Made by a program: the position numbers and the translations under genes
Source: a virus
Length of the DNA: 21,704 bases
Virus record (IMG/VR): IMGVR_UViG_3300049893_000105
Coordinates: 1-21,704 of that record
Reading direction: 5' to 3' (one strand)
The notes under the pieces: generated by a model
What the model was told of the DNA's origin: nothing
Seen by the model: only the letters and a program-made list of their open reading frames with translations
Databases searched by the model: none
In this document: positions 1 to 8,075 of the stretch, one piece after another
Layout of the letters: every line of letters begins with the position of its first letter
How positions within the stretch are numbered: position 1 is the stretch's first letter

Positions 1-3000
1 CCTTGGTAGGCCCTCTCAAAAATGCCTCGCGTTGAATCGAACGTCCCAATGGAGAACGCATTATGAACTTTCTCAACAAAGTCCAGAACCTTATCGAACG
101 CTGACGCGATTGCATTTGCCGCCTTCTGAAGTTTGGTCGTCCCTGGCTGGTAGCCGCCAAGCATTGCCTTAATCGGGTCCTGCCCATTAAGCCTTGCCGC
201 GCCATACTTCTGGAATGCCACTGCCTGGGTTTCAGCGTAAGCAATGCCCCCTCCTGCATCGTGGTTGGCTGCGAGGGCGGTCTTAAGTCGGGCCCAGTTG
301 TTGTCCAGCACCGCAGCCTCCTTGGGCGACAGGGCCAGGTACTGCACCCGATGCCAGGACTCGTGGAAGGCTGTCTCGTCCCATTCGCGGTCCGTGGCCT
401 GCAGCGCAGCCCGCAAGGTCATGGTGTCTTGCCGGATGTTGTAAGTGCCGCCTGAACGGGTCATGGTCTTGCCGTCACCACCCCATTCCTTGGGCTTGAT
501 CTTCTTGAGGTACAGGTCCTCAAACCGGACAGTCAGGCCGTCATCCAGGCCAGTCACCCGCTGGATGATCTCCATGGCCCGGGCCTGACGCCGCTCACGC
601 AGTTCGGCCTCCACCTCAAATGGACCAGGACTGCCGTCGTCCAGGGAGATGCGGGTGGGTGGCTGGATGGACTCCAAAGCAACGCTGGGTGGCTGGCTCA
701 GCAACGGCGTGCTGGTGTCGTACTGACCAACCCCAAACATGTCCTGCTGGCTGGTGGCATTGGCATCCATGGCGTTGGCCGCTCGACTGCGCTCCAGCTG
801 CCGCAGTTCCTGCTGCCATGCCGCAGCACCGGCTTCATCGCCCTGGGCCTTGGCCTGCTCCAGCTGCTGACGGGCCAGCTGGGCACGTTCGTCCAGGGTG
901 CCAGCCTTCTGGACTGTCCAGGTGTCCAGCATCCCGTTGGCTTTCTTCTCCTCCAGGGGCATGTCGTCATACCCAATCGCCTTGCGTTGGGCTTCCAGCG
1001 CCACCTGTTGCTGAATGGCGTCCTGTTGGGCGTAGTGATCCGCCAGACGCACCTCGTCCTCCAGGGCCAGCTCAGGGTTGGATGGATCCCTCGGTGGATC
1101 CGGCAATTCCGGTAGCGGCGCCTCGCTGGGTCTCACCTCACCGTTCTGGATGGCGCGGGTGATGACTGCCTTCTTCAGTTCATTGCGTTGGTCGGGCAGC
1201 AACGGGCCGGGCTCTGCCGGGGCTTCCGGCACCGGCTCCTCAACCGGTGCCTTGGGTGTTGGTGGCGCTGCTTCAGCGGCCTGCTCCAGCTGGGCCAGGA
1301 TCCGCTTCTTGATGACATCAGGCTTGGCACCACCAGCAATCTCAGCAGCACCGTCATTCAGCAGCTGACTGATCGGCGTCTCGGCCATGTACTTGGTCCG
1401 GTCAAACTCAGCCAGGACCGATTGGGCAACGCTGGCAGCGTCCTGCACCTGGCTTTGATTGACCTCGGTGCCGCCCTTCTCGGCCAGCTTGGCTGCGTTT
1501 TTATTACGCCCGACCTTCTTGAACAGGTTCTTGTTGCTGGTCAGGTCAGCCCTGACCTTGGCTGACAGCTCAGCCTTGATGATCGTGGTGTCGATGTAGT
1601 CGTCAAACCCAGGCAGCCGGGTCTGACCATCGTCTGCCTTCACCTTGGGAGCAGTGCTGGCCATCTGAGTCAGCTCAGCGAAGCCCCGCTCAGTGATGTC
1701 CCGGCCTTCCATCAGCTGGTAGACCCGGACCATGGCTTCCGCGTCCAAACCGCTGCCACCCAACGCCAACGCCCGACCCAGGGGCAGCTCACCGTTGACT
1801 GCTGCCTGAAACAGGTTGTCGGGCAGCTTGCTCAGCGCCAGGCCCTGCGTACCCAGGCCCGACTGCAGGGGGATACCAGCAGCTTCCAGGCCAGCTGGAT
1901 CGGTAATGCCCAGCTCACGGATCACCTTGGCTGCGTCAAACGCAGTACCAGACCCTTTGGCAATGTTGCTCAGGGCTCCAACGGTTCTGGCTTGCTCTGG
2001 CGTGTCAGCAAGGATTTCCTTGGTTAGGACAGTCGGGATGCCCAACTCCTTTGCCTTGGCCAGGCTGTTGTGACCGTTGACGACGTAGGTCTTGCCATCC
2101 TTCGGGCTGGTCCAGACCTCGTTGACCTGCTCAAGGTCGGTGTTCCACTTGGTCACCCCTTCCAGGGAATTGCCCTTCTGTTGGCCCTGGGCGTTGACGC
2201 CGGCCTTGTACTGGAACGTCACCGGGTCAACCCCAAGCTCACCCACGGGTGTCGCCGTGACGCCTTCCTGCAACCGGCTGGGCAGCACGGTCTGACCCTC
2301 GGCCTGCAATGCCTTCAGGCCATCAATCACATCCCCGCGAGTGAACTCCTCAAACTCACGCCCGGTCAGGCCCTGCACCTTCTCAAACAACCGTGGGCTG
2401 TTCTGGGGTGCAGCCAACGACAACAAGGTGTCATTCGGCAGCTGCTGCCACTGCGCGTCATAGGCCACGGCAGGGTTCGCCAGGTTCTGAGTTGGAGCAC
2501 TGACCCCGTCAACACCCAACCCTTCCTGCACCTGGAAGTTGGCCTTCTGATCCCCCAGGGTCCGGTCCAGCTCCGGCAGGACAGGGCCAGCACCTGCTGC
2601 CATCTCCTGCAGCCGCTGGTCATCCAGCCGGTCCAGCGCCTGAACGGCGACATCCACCTCAGGCAGTGATGGGTCATAGACCGGGGCCTCCTCTTCAGGA
2701 CCAAGCAGCATTTCCTCGGCCTGCTTGGCCGTAGGGGGCGCTGCGGCAGGCTCTGCAGCAGGTGCAGGGGTTGGTTCAGCCTTGGGTGCAGGGGCAGCCG
2801 CAGGGGCCTCTGGTTCTGGAGGAGTGGCGGCCTTGGCCTCTGGGGTGAAGTCGTGGGTGCCATCAGCTTCAGCCTGAACGCCGTTCTCCTTGGTCCAGTT
2901 CCTGGCATTCGCTGTTTCCTGCGCAGCACGCCCTTCCCGGATGCGACGGGTGATGTTGTTCAGACCCTTGCCAACACCCAGGCCGCCCAGACCAAACGCA

Positions 3001-3797
3001 ATCTCGACCCCGGCATTGGGCAGCAATGACTTGCCCAGCGCCGAGACCATGTCATCCGTTGGCTGCACCGCAAATGGTGCGTTCTCACCAAACGCATTGG
3101 CCGGGTTGCCTTGGCGGTTGTCAGTCAGCGCCGTGCTGACAAAGGACTCGGTGCCAACACCTGCCGTCCACCGCAACGCCTGCTGCACAACGGGAGACAG
3201 GCTCTTGAATGCTCCCTGGGTGAACGCATTGGCACCAACCAGCCTGCTGCCTACCACGCCACCAATGGCACCAGTGGTGAACTGGTTGCCCATCTGCTGC
3301 CAGAACAGGTCTTCCGGCCTGCGCTGCTCTGGCTGCGGCAACTGCATGGCTGTGTTCAGACCGCGCTCTGCACGAGTGATGGCACGCCCTACAGGGCTGC
3401 TGGCCGGATCTGCAGCCTTGCCGCCACTTGCAAAGCGCTGACCCGTGTTGACCGCCAACTTGGCTGCATCAAGCGGCACCTGTGCTGCGCCCCTGATGAT
3501 GTCCCGCTGCGAGGGTGTAGATGTCCCAAGTGCTCCCTTGGCATCCATGTAGATCGGCAACACGCCGACCCGACCCATGTACCGGGTGCCCTTGTTGATG
3601 CGCTGGATCTGCTGCTGCCGATACTTCGCCTCATTGGCCAGACCAGCAGGTGTGACATACCACCACCACGGCCTGGCCGGTGCTGCCTTGGGCGGTGCCT
3701 TGCTGCCACCAGAAGGCTTGGTGGTGGCTTCAGCCACTGCAGGGCTGGATTCACTGGCGCTCAACCCACGCCGATTCCGCCGCTGCTCAGGGGTCAT
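1..3797 (-). CDS. gp16-like giant ejection (internal core) protein with ParB-like and HExxH motifs, partial
   Basis: An open frame of at least 1265 codons runs from an ATG at 3797 to the left edge without a stop, so the C-terminus is missing. This is the only ATG after the in-frame TGA at 3809-3807. Position after the gp15-like gene and size match T7 gp16, an internal core protein ejected into the host at infection. Seen in the sequence: a basic N-terminus; Ala/Pro/Glu-rich linker at about residues 319-360; a ParB/sulfiredoxin-like motif YVVNGHNSLAKAKELGI around residues 571-587 (NGH at 574-576); a second Ala/Pro/Glu linker near residues 850-870; a Gln/Ala-rich probable coiled coil at about 960-1060; and HESWH at 1145-1149 (bases 351-365), a zincin HExxH motif, with Glu1189 in AYAETQAVAF as a possible third zinc ligand. 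No SLT/lysozyme domain is seen at the N-terminus, unlike T7 gp16. Ribosome-binding site is weak. Ejection role is inferred from synteny; enzyme activities are inferred from motifs only. Confidence 0.88.
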   Translation of the reverse strand, partial: MTPEQRRNRRGLSASESSPAVAEATTKPSGGSKAPPKAAPARPWWWYVTPAGLANEAKYRQQQIQRINKGTRYMGRVGVLPIYMDAKGALGTSTPSQRDIIRGAAQVPLDAAKLAVNTGQRFASGGKAADPASSPVGRAITRAERGLNTAMQLPQPEQRRPEDLFWQQMGNQFTTGAIGGVVGSRLVGANAFTQGAFKSLSPVVQQALRWTAGVGTESFVSTALTDNRQGNPANAFGENAPFAVQPTDDMVSALGKSLLPNAGVEIAFGLGGLGVGKGLNNITRRIREGRAAQETANARNWTKENGVQAEADGTHDFTPEAKAATPPEPEAPAAAPAPKAEPTPAPAAEPAAAPPTAKQAEEMLLGPEEEAPVYDPSLPEVDVAVQALDRLDDQRLQEMAAGAGPVLPELDRTLGDQKANFQVQEGLGVDGVSAPTQNLANPAVAYDAQWQQLPNDTLLSLAAPQNSPRLFEKVQGLTGREFEEFTRGDVIDGLKALQAEGQTVLPSRLQEGVTATPVGELGVDPVTFQYKAGVNAQGQQKGNSLEGVTKWNTDLEQVNEVWTSPKDGKTYVVNGHNSLAKAKELGIPTVLTKEILADTPEQARTVGALSNIAKGSGTAFDAAKVIRELGITDPAGLEAAGIPLQSGLGTQGLALSKLPDNLFQAAVNGELPLGRALALGGSGLDAEAMVRVYQLMEGRDITERGFAELTQMASTAPKVKADDGQTRLPGFDDYIDTTIIKAELSAKVRADLTSNKNLFKKVGRNKNAAKLAEKGGTEVNQSQVQDAASVAQSVLAEFDRTKYMAETPISQLLNDGAAEIAGGAKPDVIKKRILAQLEQAAEAAPPTPKAPVEEPVPEAPAEPGPLLPDQRNELKKAVITRAIQNGEVRPSEAPLPELPDPPRDPSNPELALEDEVRLADHYAQQDAIQQQVALEAQRKAIGYDDMPLEEKKANGMLDTWTVQKAGTLDERAQLARQQLEQAKAQGDEAGAAAWQQELRQLERSRAANAMDANATSQQDMFGVGQYDTSTPLLSQPPSVALESIQPPTRISLDDGSPGPFEVEAELRERRQARAMEIIQRVTGLDDGLTVRFEDLYLKKIKPKEWGGDGKTMTRSGGTYNIRQDTMTLRAALQATDREWDETAFHESWHRVQYLALSPKEAAVLDNNWARLKTALAANHDAGGGIAYAETQAVAFQKYGAARLNGQDPIKAMLGGYQPGTTKLQKAANAIASAFDKVLDFVEKVHNAFSIGTFDSTRGIFERAYQ

Positions 3798-3859
3798 CCC
3801 ATCTACTCAATACGTCCCCTCATTCCAACGCACTGCGTTGGTGTTGTCCGGGGGTGTAG
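3798..3859 (-). other. 62-base intergenic gap with perfect inverted repeat
   Basis: The gap between the two giant ejection genes holds a perfect 8-base inverted repeat, CCAACGCA and TGCGTTGG, separated by one base (3825-3841). As RNA it would fold to a stem of about 7 pairs with a 3-base loop. No T-tract follows it on the minus strand, so it is not a typical intrinsic terminator. An RNA-processing site, an mRNA-stabilising hairpin or a protein-binding site are possible; none can be proved from sequence. Confidence 0.5.
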
Positions 3860-6823
3860 TTATCTGCCCAGCCGTTGCCTCCGGGCTTCAATCAACGCCT
3901 GCCTGACCCGTGCTGCCTTGATTGACGCACGGTTGCCTCCCTTGTCGCCGTCATACCGCCCACGACCATTTGGCCTCTGGACTGCTGCCCATTCAGCCGC
4001 CAGGTCCTCGTGCGCTGCGTTCAGGTCATTGCTTTCACCCTTGAGGTAAGCAGCCAGGGCAGGGCGCTTCCCGCCCGTCGCCAGGCCCCAGAACATCCGG
4101 GTCTGGTTTTCTGGTGACATCGGGGCATTGGCTGGCAACCCCGCATCACGCCTGGCGCGAGCCAATACCCGAGGGGTGAACTGGTACGCACCAACGGCAA
4201 AAACCTCGCCACGCGCCTGCATCGCTTCCACTTGGCCAATGGTCATGCCGGTCAGGTTCAACGTGCCCGCTGACCCAGTGGTGCCGTAATTCACGCTGTT
4301 CCAGCCGCCCTCGCCAGAGGAAATCAGGGCAGGCAACCCACCAGCATTCCCGCCACCGCCACCACTACCCGTAAAAGGGGTGTCAGCACCAGGCCAGCCT
4401 CCCCCGCCCTGGCGGAGTGCAACCCGTGGTGAACCGGCGGCACTGGCTGGAGCAGCGCCCGTGAGGGCATCAATCGTTGTCAAGGCCACTTGATTGGCAA
4501 TGGCGGCAATGTTCGGGAATTGCTTGCTCATCGCTGCACGGGCAACCTCAGCATTGGCCGTCCCACCCATCGACAACAGCTGCTGGCGAGCCTTCTTCTC
4601 CTCAGCAGGGGTCCAGTCACCACCTTTGTAGTTGGGGTACTTCTCCAGCTGCCGCTGGATGAAGTCCCACGCATTGGGTGCTCCGGCATCACGCCATGCC
4701 CGTTCAAACTTGGCGCTCTGCGCCTTGCCGTCAATCGCGTTGAAGATCACATCACGCACTGACTGCAACGCCATCACCGGCTTGGTTCGGTACTGACGCA
4801 ACTCCACAGCACGGTTGGGAATGTCATCCAACTGGTTGATGGAATAAACCTTCGGGACTGGGCCAGCTGGCTTTGGCTTGCCATCAGGGCCCAGGTCCAC
4901 CGGCTTGATCGTCCCGTATGGGTCCACTGATGGACTGTTGGGATACGCCTGGCTGCCAGGGAACAGGTACTGCAACGCCTCCTTGTCGTTCTTGCCGTAC
5001 TCGTCAATCGCCTGCTGGGTGACAGCACGCACCTCCGTTTCATTCAGCTTGCGCTTCAGCTGTGCCTCCTTCTCCTTGATCCGGTTGTTGACGTGATCGG
5101 TGTAAGCCAGACGCTGACGGCGTTCTGACTCCTCCCGGTCAGGTTTGCCCATTGCTGGGTTGATGACCGTGTAGTTCCGCTGGATGCGGGCACTGATGTT
5201 GTCATTGATGATCTTGTCGCGGGTGGATTTATACCCGCTCATGTCCTGCACTTCCTTCTCCTTGCGCTCGATCTCCCCGTAGGCCTGGGTAACAAACTGC
5301 CTGGCAGCCTTCTGGTCCTTCATCCCAGCAGCGAGAGCATCAACCTTCTCTCGCTCATTCTTGGCATTGAAATCAGACCCATACAGCTGACCAAGCCCAG
5401 CCAGGTATCGCGTCGGAGCGCCAGGGTCGTCCTTCTCAAAGACCAATTCACTCGCCAGGTCACTGGCTTCCTTGAATGCCTTGCGTGCTGCCTGCATCGC
5501 AATAGGCGATGGCGGCCTGCCTGCTGCCGTCTCCTCTTCCACCCATCTCTGCAAGGCAGCAGCAGCAGCAGCAGCCCGATCAGGGCCTGGCGGCATGTCC
5601 TGAATGGCGTTGCCAATCGCGGCCTCAGCCCCATCCCTGAACTGCTTGACCTGGTTCTGCCTTGCCGTAAAACCAGCCTGCTCGTACTTGATCCTGGAAT
5701 CCAGCGAGTCCTGGCTGTAGAGCTGATCCCAGGTCAGATACACCGGTTGCCCGTCAGCACCCACCGTCGGCTTCCCATCAGGACCGCGCAATGGCTCGCC
5801 TGATCGGATCAATCCAATCATCTGGTGCAACGCCTGGTCGCCGTTGTAATTGGCATCAGCCTTGAGGCTTTCATACGCCTGCCGTGCCCACTTGCTGGCC
5901 ATGCCACCAGGCCCTGCCTTCTGCAGGAAATCCCTGGACATGTTGTTCAGCTTGATGCCAACAGCCGTCCAGTACAGCTGCTCTGAATCTTTCCCCCTGG
6001 TATAAACCTTGCCGTCCAGCTCAACCGATGCTCCCTGCATACGGGACAGGTTCATCTGGTTACGCAGCAACTGCGTCAGCTGACGAGGCATCGTCTCGTC
6101 GTAATACTTGACTCGATCCTCCTGGATTCGTGTTGCCTCCTTCTCGCTGGCCTTCTCAATAGCAGGAGCCGTGTACTTCTGGAAACCAGGCGAGGAGTCA
6201 TTGACTCCAAACTTCCCAGTCACCTGGGCGACGTACTCAGCCCGGATCTTGTTCAGTGCTGCAAAGCCCTGGTCCGGCGCGGTGTAGTCAATCTCCCCAC
6301 TACGGGAGTTGACGTAGGCAGGCATCCCAAACTCAATCTCCTGCGCCGCCAGGCGGCTGCGAGCACGCTGCGCCCCAATCTCCCGGTATGGGTTCAACCC
6401 CCACATCAATGACCCGGCCTTGGGGTCTTTCGCACCAACGGCACGGGCGCCCTGGGCATAGTTGGTCTCACCCACCTCGGTGGATTCATCCACCTTCAGC
6501 TGAGCAGTCCGGTACTGCTGCATGAACTCAGCTTCACCCTTGGCCATCTGCCACTGGGCGAACTGCAAACCAGCTGTCTGCGCTGTCTCAATCAGCTCCT
6601 TGCTGAATGGCCTCAATGCATTGGACAGCTCCTCAAAGCTGTTGGCACCCTGCACATAGGTGGTGCCACCGGTGTTGATCGCACTGACGCCCTGCACCCC
6701 AGGTAGCTGGGCAGGTTGCTGCCCCGGCTGGGCCACCTGGTAATTGACCGGTGAGATGAACGCATCAACCGGTTTGGCTGCTGTGTTCAGCTGGCCAACA
6801 GGGAGCTGTGTGTCGCGTGCCAT
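3860..6823 (-). CDS. gp15-like ejection protein with C-terminal lysozyme-like domain
   Basis: 987 residues; ATG at 6823 lies two bases after the gp14-like stop, with AAAGG upstream. By position and size it corresponds to T7 gp15 (747 residues), an internal core protein ejected with gp14 and gp16 to form the trans-envelope DNA channel. The first ~800 residues are Gln/Ala/Lys-rich and mostly helical in character, with many charged heptad-like stretches and a run of seven Ala at bases 5556-5576. A Gly/Ala/Ser-rich linker (about 795-830) leads to a lysozyme-like domain at about 832-975: SSGEGGWNSVNYG with candidate catalytic Glu838, then VGAYQFTPRVLARA and LAAEWAAVQRPNGRGRY, the order seen in phage muramidases/transglycosylases. 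It probably cuts peptidoglycan locally during DNA entry. In T7 this kind of domain is at the N-terminus of gp16, not here. The structural role rests on synteny, the hydrolase on motif resemblance. Confidence 0.9.
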   Translation of the reverse strand: MARDTQLPVGQLNTAAKPVDAFISPVNYQVAQPGQQPAQLPGVQGVSAINTGGTTYVQGANSFEELSNALRPFSKELIETAQTAGLQFAQWQMAKGEAEFMQQYRTAQLKVDESTEVGETNYAQGARAVGAKDPKAGSLMWGLNPYREIGAQRARSRLAAQEIEFGMPAYVNSRSGEIDYTAPDQGFAALNKIRAEYVAQVTGKFGVNDSSPGFQKYTAPAIEKASEKEATRIQEDRVKYYDETMPRQLTQLLRNQMNLSRMQGASVELDGKVYTRGKDSEQLYWTAVGIKLNNMSRDFLQKAGPGGMASKWARQAYESLKADANYNGDQALHQMIGLIRSGEPLRGPDGKPTVGADGQPVYLTWDQLYSQDSLDSRIKYEQAGFTARQNQVKQFRDGAEAAIGNAIQDMPPGPDRAAAAAAALQRWVEEETAAGRPPSPIAMQAARKAFKEASDLASELVFEKDDPGAPTRYLAGLGQLYGSDFNAKNEREKVDALAAGMKDQKAARQFVTQAYGEIERKEKEVQDMSGYKSTRDKIINDNISARIQRNYTVINPAMGKPDREESERRQRLAYTDHVNNRIKEKEAQLKRKLNETEVRAVTQQAIDEYGKNDKEALQYLFPGSQAYPNSPSVDPYGTIKPVDLGPDGKPKPAGPVPKVYSINQLDDIPNRAVELRQYRTKPVMALQSVRDVIFNAIDGKAQSAKFERAWRDAGAPNAWDFIQRQLEKYPNYKGGDWTPAEEKKARQQLLSMGGTANAEVARAAMSKQFPNIAAIANQVALTTIDALTGAAPASAAGSPRVALRQGGGGWPGADTPFTGSGGGGGNAGGLPALISSGEGGWNSVNYGTTGSAGTLNLTGMTIGQVEAMQARGEVFAVGAYQFTPRVLARARRDAGLPANAPMSPENQTRMFWGLATGGKRPALAAYLKGESNDLNAAHEDLAAEWAAVQRPNGRGRYDGDKGGNRASIKAARVRQALIEARRQRLGR
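5556..5573. repeat. GCA trinucleotide repeat (6 units)
   Basis: Six tandem GCA units on the plus strand; on the coding minus strand they read as GCT alanine codons, giving a seven-alanine run in the gp15-like protein. Slippage here would change alanine number without breaking the frame. Confidence 0.6.
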
Positions 6824-6825
6824 GG

Positions 6826-7629
6826 TCAGCCTTTGATTTTGTTGATCTGAGAGTTCATGCTCAGGAAGCTGTTCACCCCACCAAGGATCCCGGTGCCCAC
6901 CGTCAGCCAGCCATTGCCGCCAGGCGCACCACCTGTCATCGAAGGTGGCGGTGGCATCACCATCGTGGGCAGCGGCGGGAACGGTGCCACAGGATCCATG
7001 TATGGCGTCCGCTCGTAGAACTGCTGGCTGTTGTACTGATTCAGGTAGGTCGTCATCGCTGCCAGCTGATCCCGGCTGTACTGACGTTCCTGGAACTTCT
7101 GACCCATCTGCATCAACGCGTTGTAATCCCCCGCCTGACGGGAGAAGTTGGCCACATACCGATCCATCGTCTGACCTTCCTGTCCTGCTGCCTGGTACGC
7201 CGCTGACTCCTGCAGCGACCGATAGCTGTACTGCTGCATTGCCACAGCCTCCTGCATCCCACGCTCCTGAAGCGCCTGCTGGATGGCAGCAGAGGACACA
7301 ATGAACTGCGTGCCAGCACCAGTGCGGGCTTCGGCCACACGCTGCGCCTGGGCCAGCTCCTTGGCAAACTCATACCCCCTGAGCTGACTCGTGTAGGCCA
7401 GCTGCTGGTTGTGGTTGACCGTGTCCCGCCAGTAGCCGTACTGACTGTTCAGGTTCTGCATTTGGGCATTCATGCCCGCCTGCCATCGGTTGAACTGCGA
7501 ATTGACGTTCTGGAATGCCGCCTGGTTCAGGTAGTCCTGCTTCTTGGCGTTGCTGTCGGCAATGCCCTGGAAGATCCCAAGGCCGCCGGTAAGGATCCCA
7601 ACGCCAGCGGAAATCGGATCAATGATCAT
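6826..7629 (-). CDS. gp14-like internal virion (ejection) protein
   Basis: 267 residues (T7 gp14 is 196). The ATG at 7629 overlaps the upstream stop as TGATG and is preceded by GGAGGG at good spacing. In T7, gp14 is ejected first and goes to the outer membrane, forming part of the DNA-entry channel. Seen here: an N-terminal Gly-rich hydrophobic segment (about residues 5-27, SAGVGILTGGLGIF...), long Gln/Asn/Ala/Tyr-rich helices (about 28-200), a Pro-rich stretch PFPPLPTMVMPPPP near 218-231, and a second Gly-rich hydrophobic segment near the C-terminus (GWLTVGTGILGGV). Two glycine-zipper-like hydrophobic ends around a polar helical middle fit a membrane-inserting core protein. Assignment combines composition with its place between gp13 and gp15 equivalents. 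Confidence 0.87.
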   Translation of the reverse strand: MIIDPISAGVGILTGGLGIFQGIADSNAKKQDYLNQAAFQNVNSQFNRWQAGMNAQMQNLNSQYGYWRDTVNHNQQLAYTSQLRGYEFAKELAQAQRVAEARTGAGTQFIVSSAAIQQALQERGMQEAVAMQQYSYRSLQESAAYQAAGQEGQTMDRYVANFSRQAGDYNALMQMGQKFQERQYSRDQLAAMTTYLNQYNSQQFYERTPYMDPVAPFPPLPTMVMPPPPSMTGGAPGGNGWLTVGTGILGGVNSFLSMNSQINKIKG

Positions 7630-8075
7630 CAGACCGCCCTCCAGAACGGGTGAAACAATGCAGCACTTGGCCCAAACGGTTCAGGTACTCCAACCTCAAA
7701 CCCCAACCACTGCAACCACCTCACGGACATTCGGTTCTTGGCATAGACATGATTCCCGATGGTCTTCCCCACTTGGCTGGCGCAATGCTGCACCCAGTCT
7801 CGGCCCTGGTGGCACAGCTGCAAACGCCTCGCCTTGGTGGCAGTCAACCCCTCAGTGCCAAGCAACCAGATCCGATCACCACAAACCCCTGTCACACCAA
7901 CCGGCTCGCCATCGCTGGTGACAATGCACCGGCAAATCTCACTGCTCAACCAGCTTTCAAACACCGCCTCATCACCTGGGATGTGGTGACTCAGCCAAAC
8001 CTCCGTCTTGTCGTCACTTCGCAGGTTGAGCGCAATGTGGCTGACCCGTTCAGCCGTTGGTCTGGCCCACCTCAT
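7629..8075 (-). CDS. gp13-like internal virion protein (GNAT-like)
   Basis: 148 residues from ATG at 8075, which overlaps the gp12 stop as ATGA; AGGT/GCGAGG lies upstream. The frame extends to a possible start at 8171, but that would overlap gp12 by about 100 bases. T7 gp13 (138 residues) is a virion-assembly protein with an acetyltransferase-like fold. Visible matches by memory: GVTGVCGDRIWLL parallels the GGNCGDQCWFV of T7 gp13, and YAKNRMSVRWLQWLGFEV parallels its NTSHIRFLKTIGAVF segment, the GNAT motif B pattern. Ends in ALFHPFWRAV. Whether it acetylates anything is unknown; the T7 protein has no proven catalytic role. Confidence 0.85.
   Translation of the reverse strand: MRWARPTAERVSHIALNLRSDDKTEVWLSHHIPGDEAVFESWLSSEICRCIVTSDGEPVGVTGVCGDRIWLLGTEGLTATKARRLQLCHQGRDWVQHCASQVGKTIGNHVYAKNRMSVRWLQWLGFEVGVPEPFGPSAALFHPFWRAV

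Noticed and set aside
3111-4049. 312-codon plus-strand open frame
   Set aside because: Opposite two ejection genes; Cys/Arg/Pro-rich product typical of an antisense frame in GC-rich DNA.
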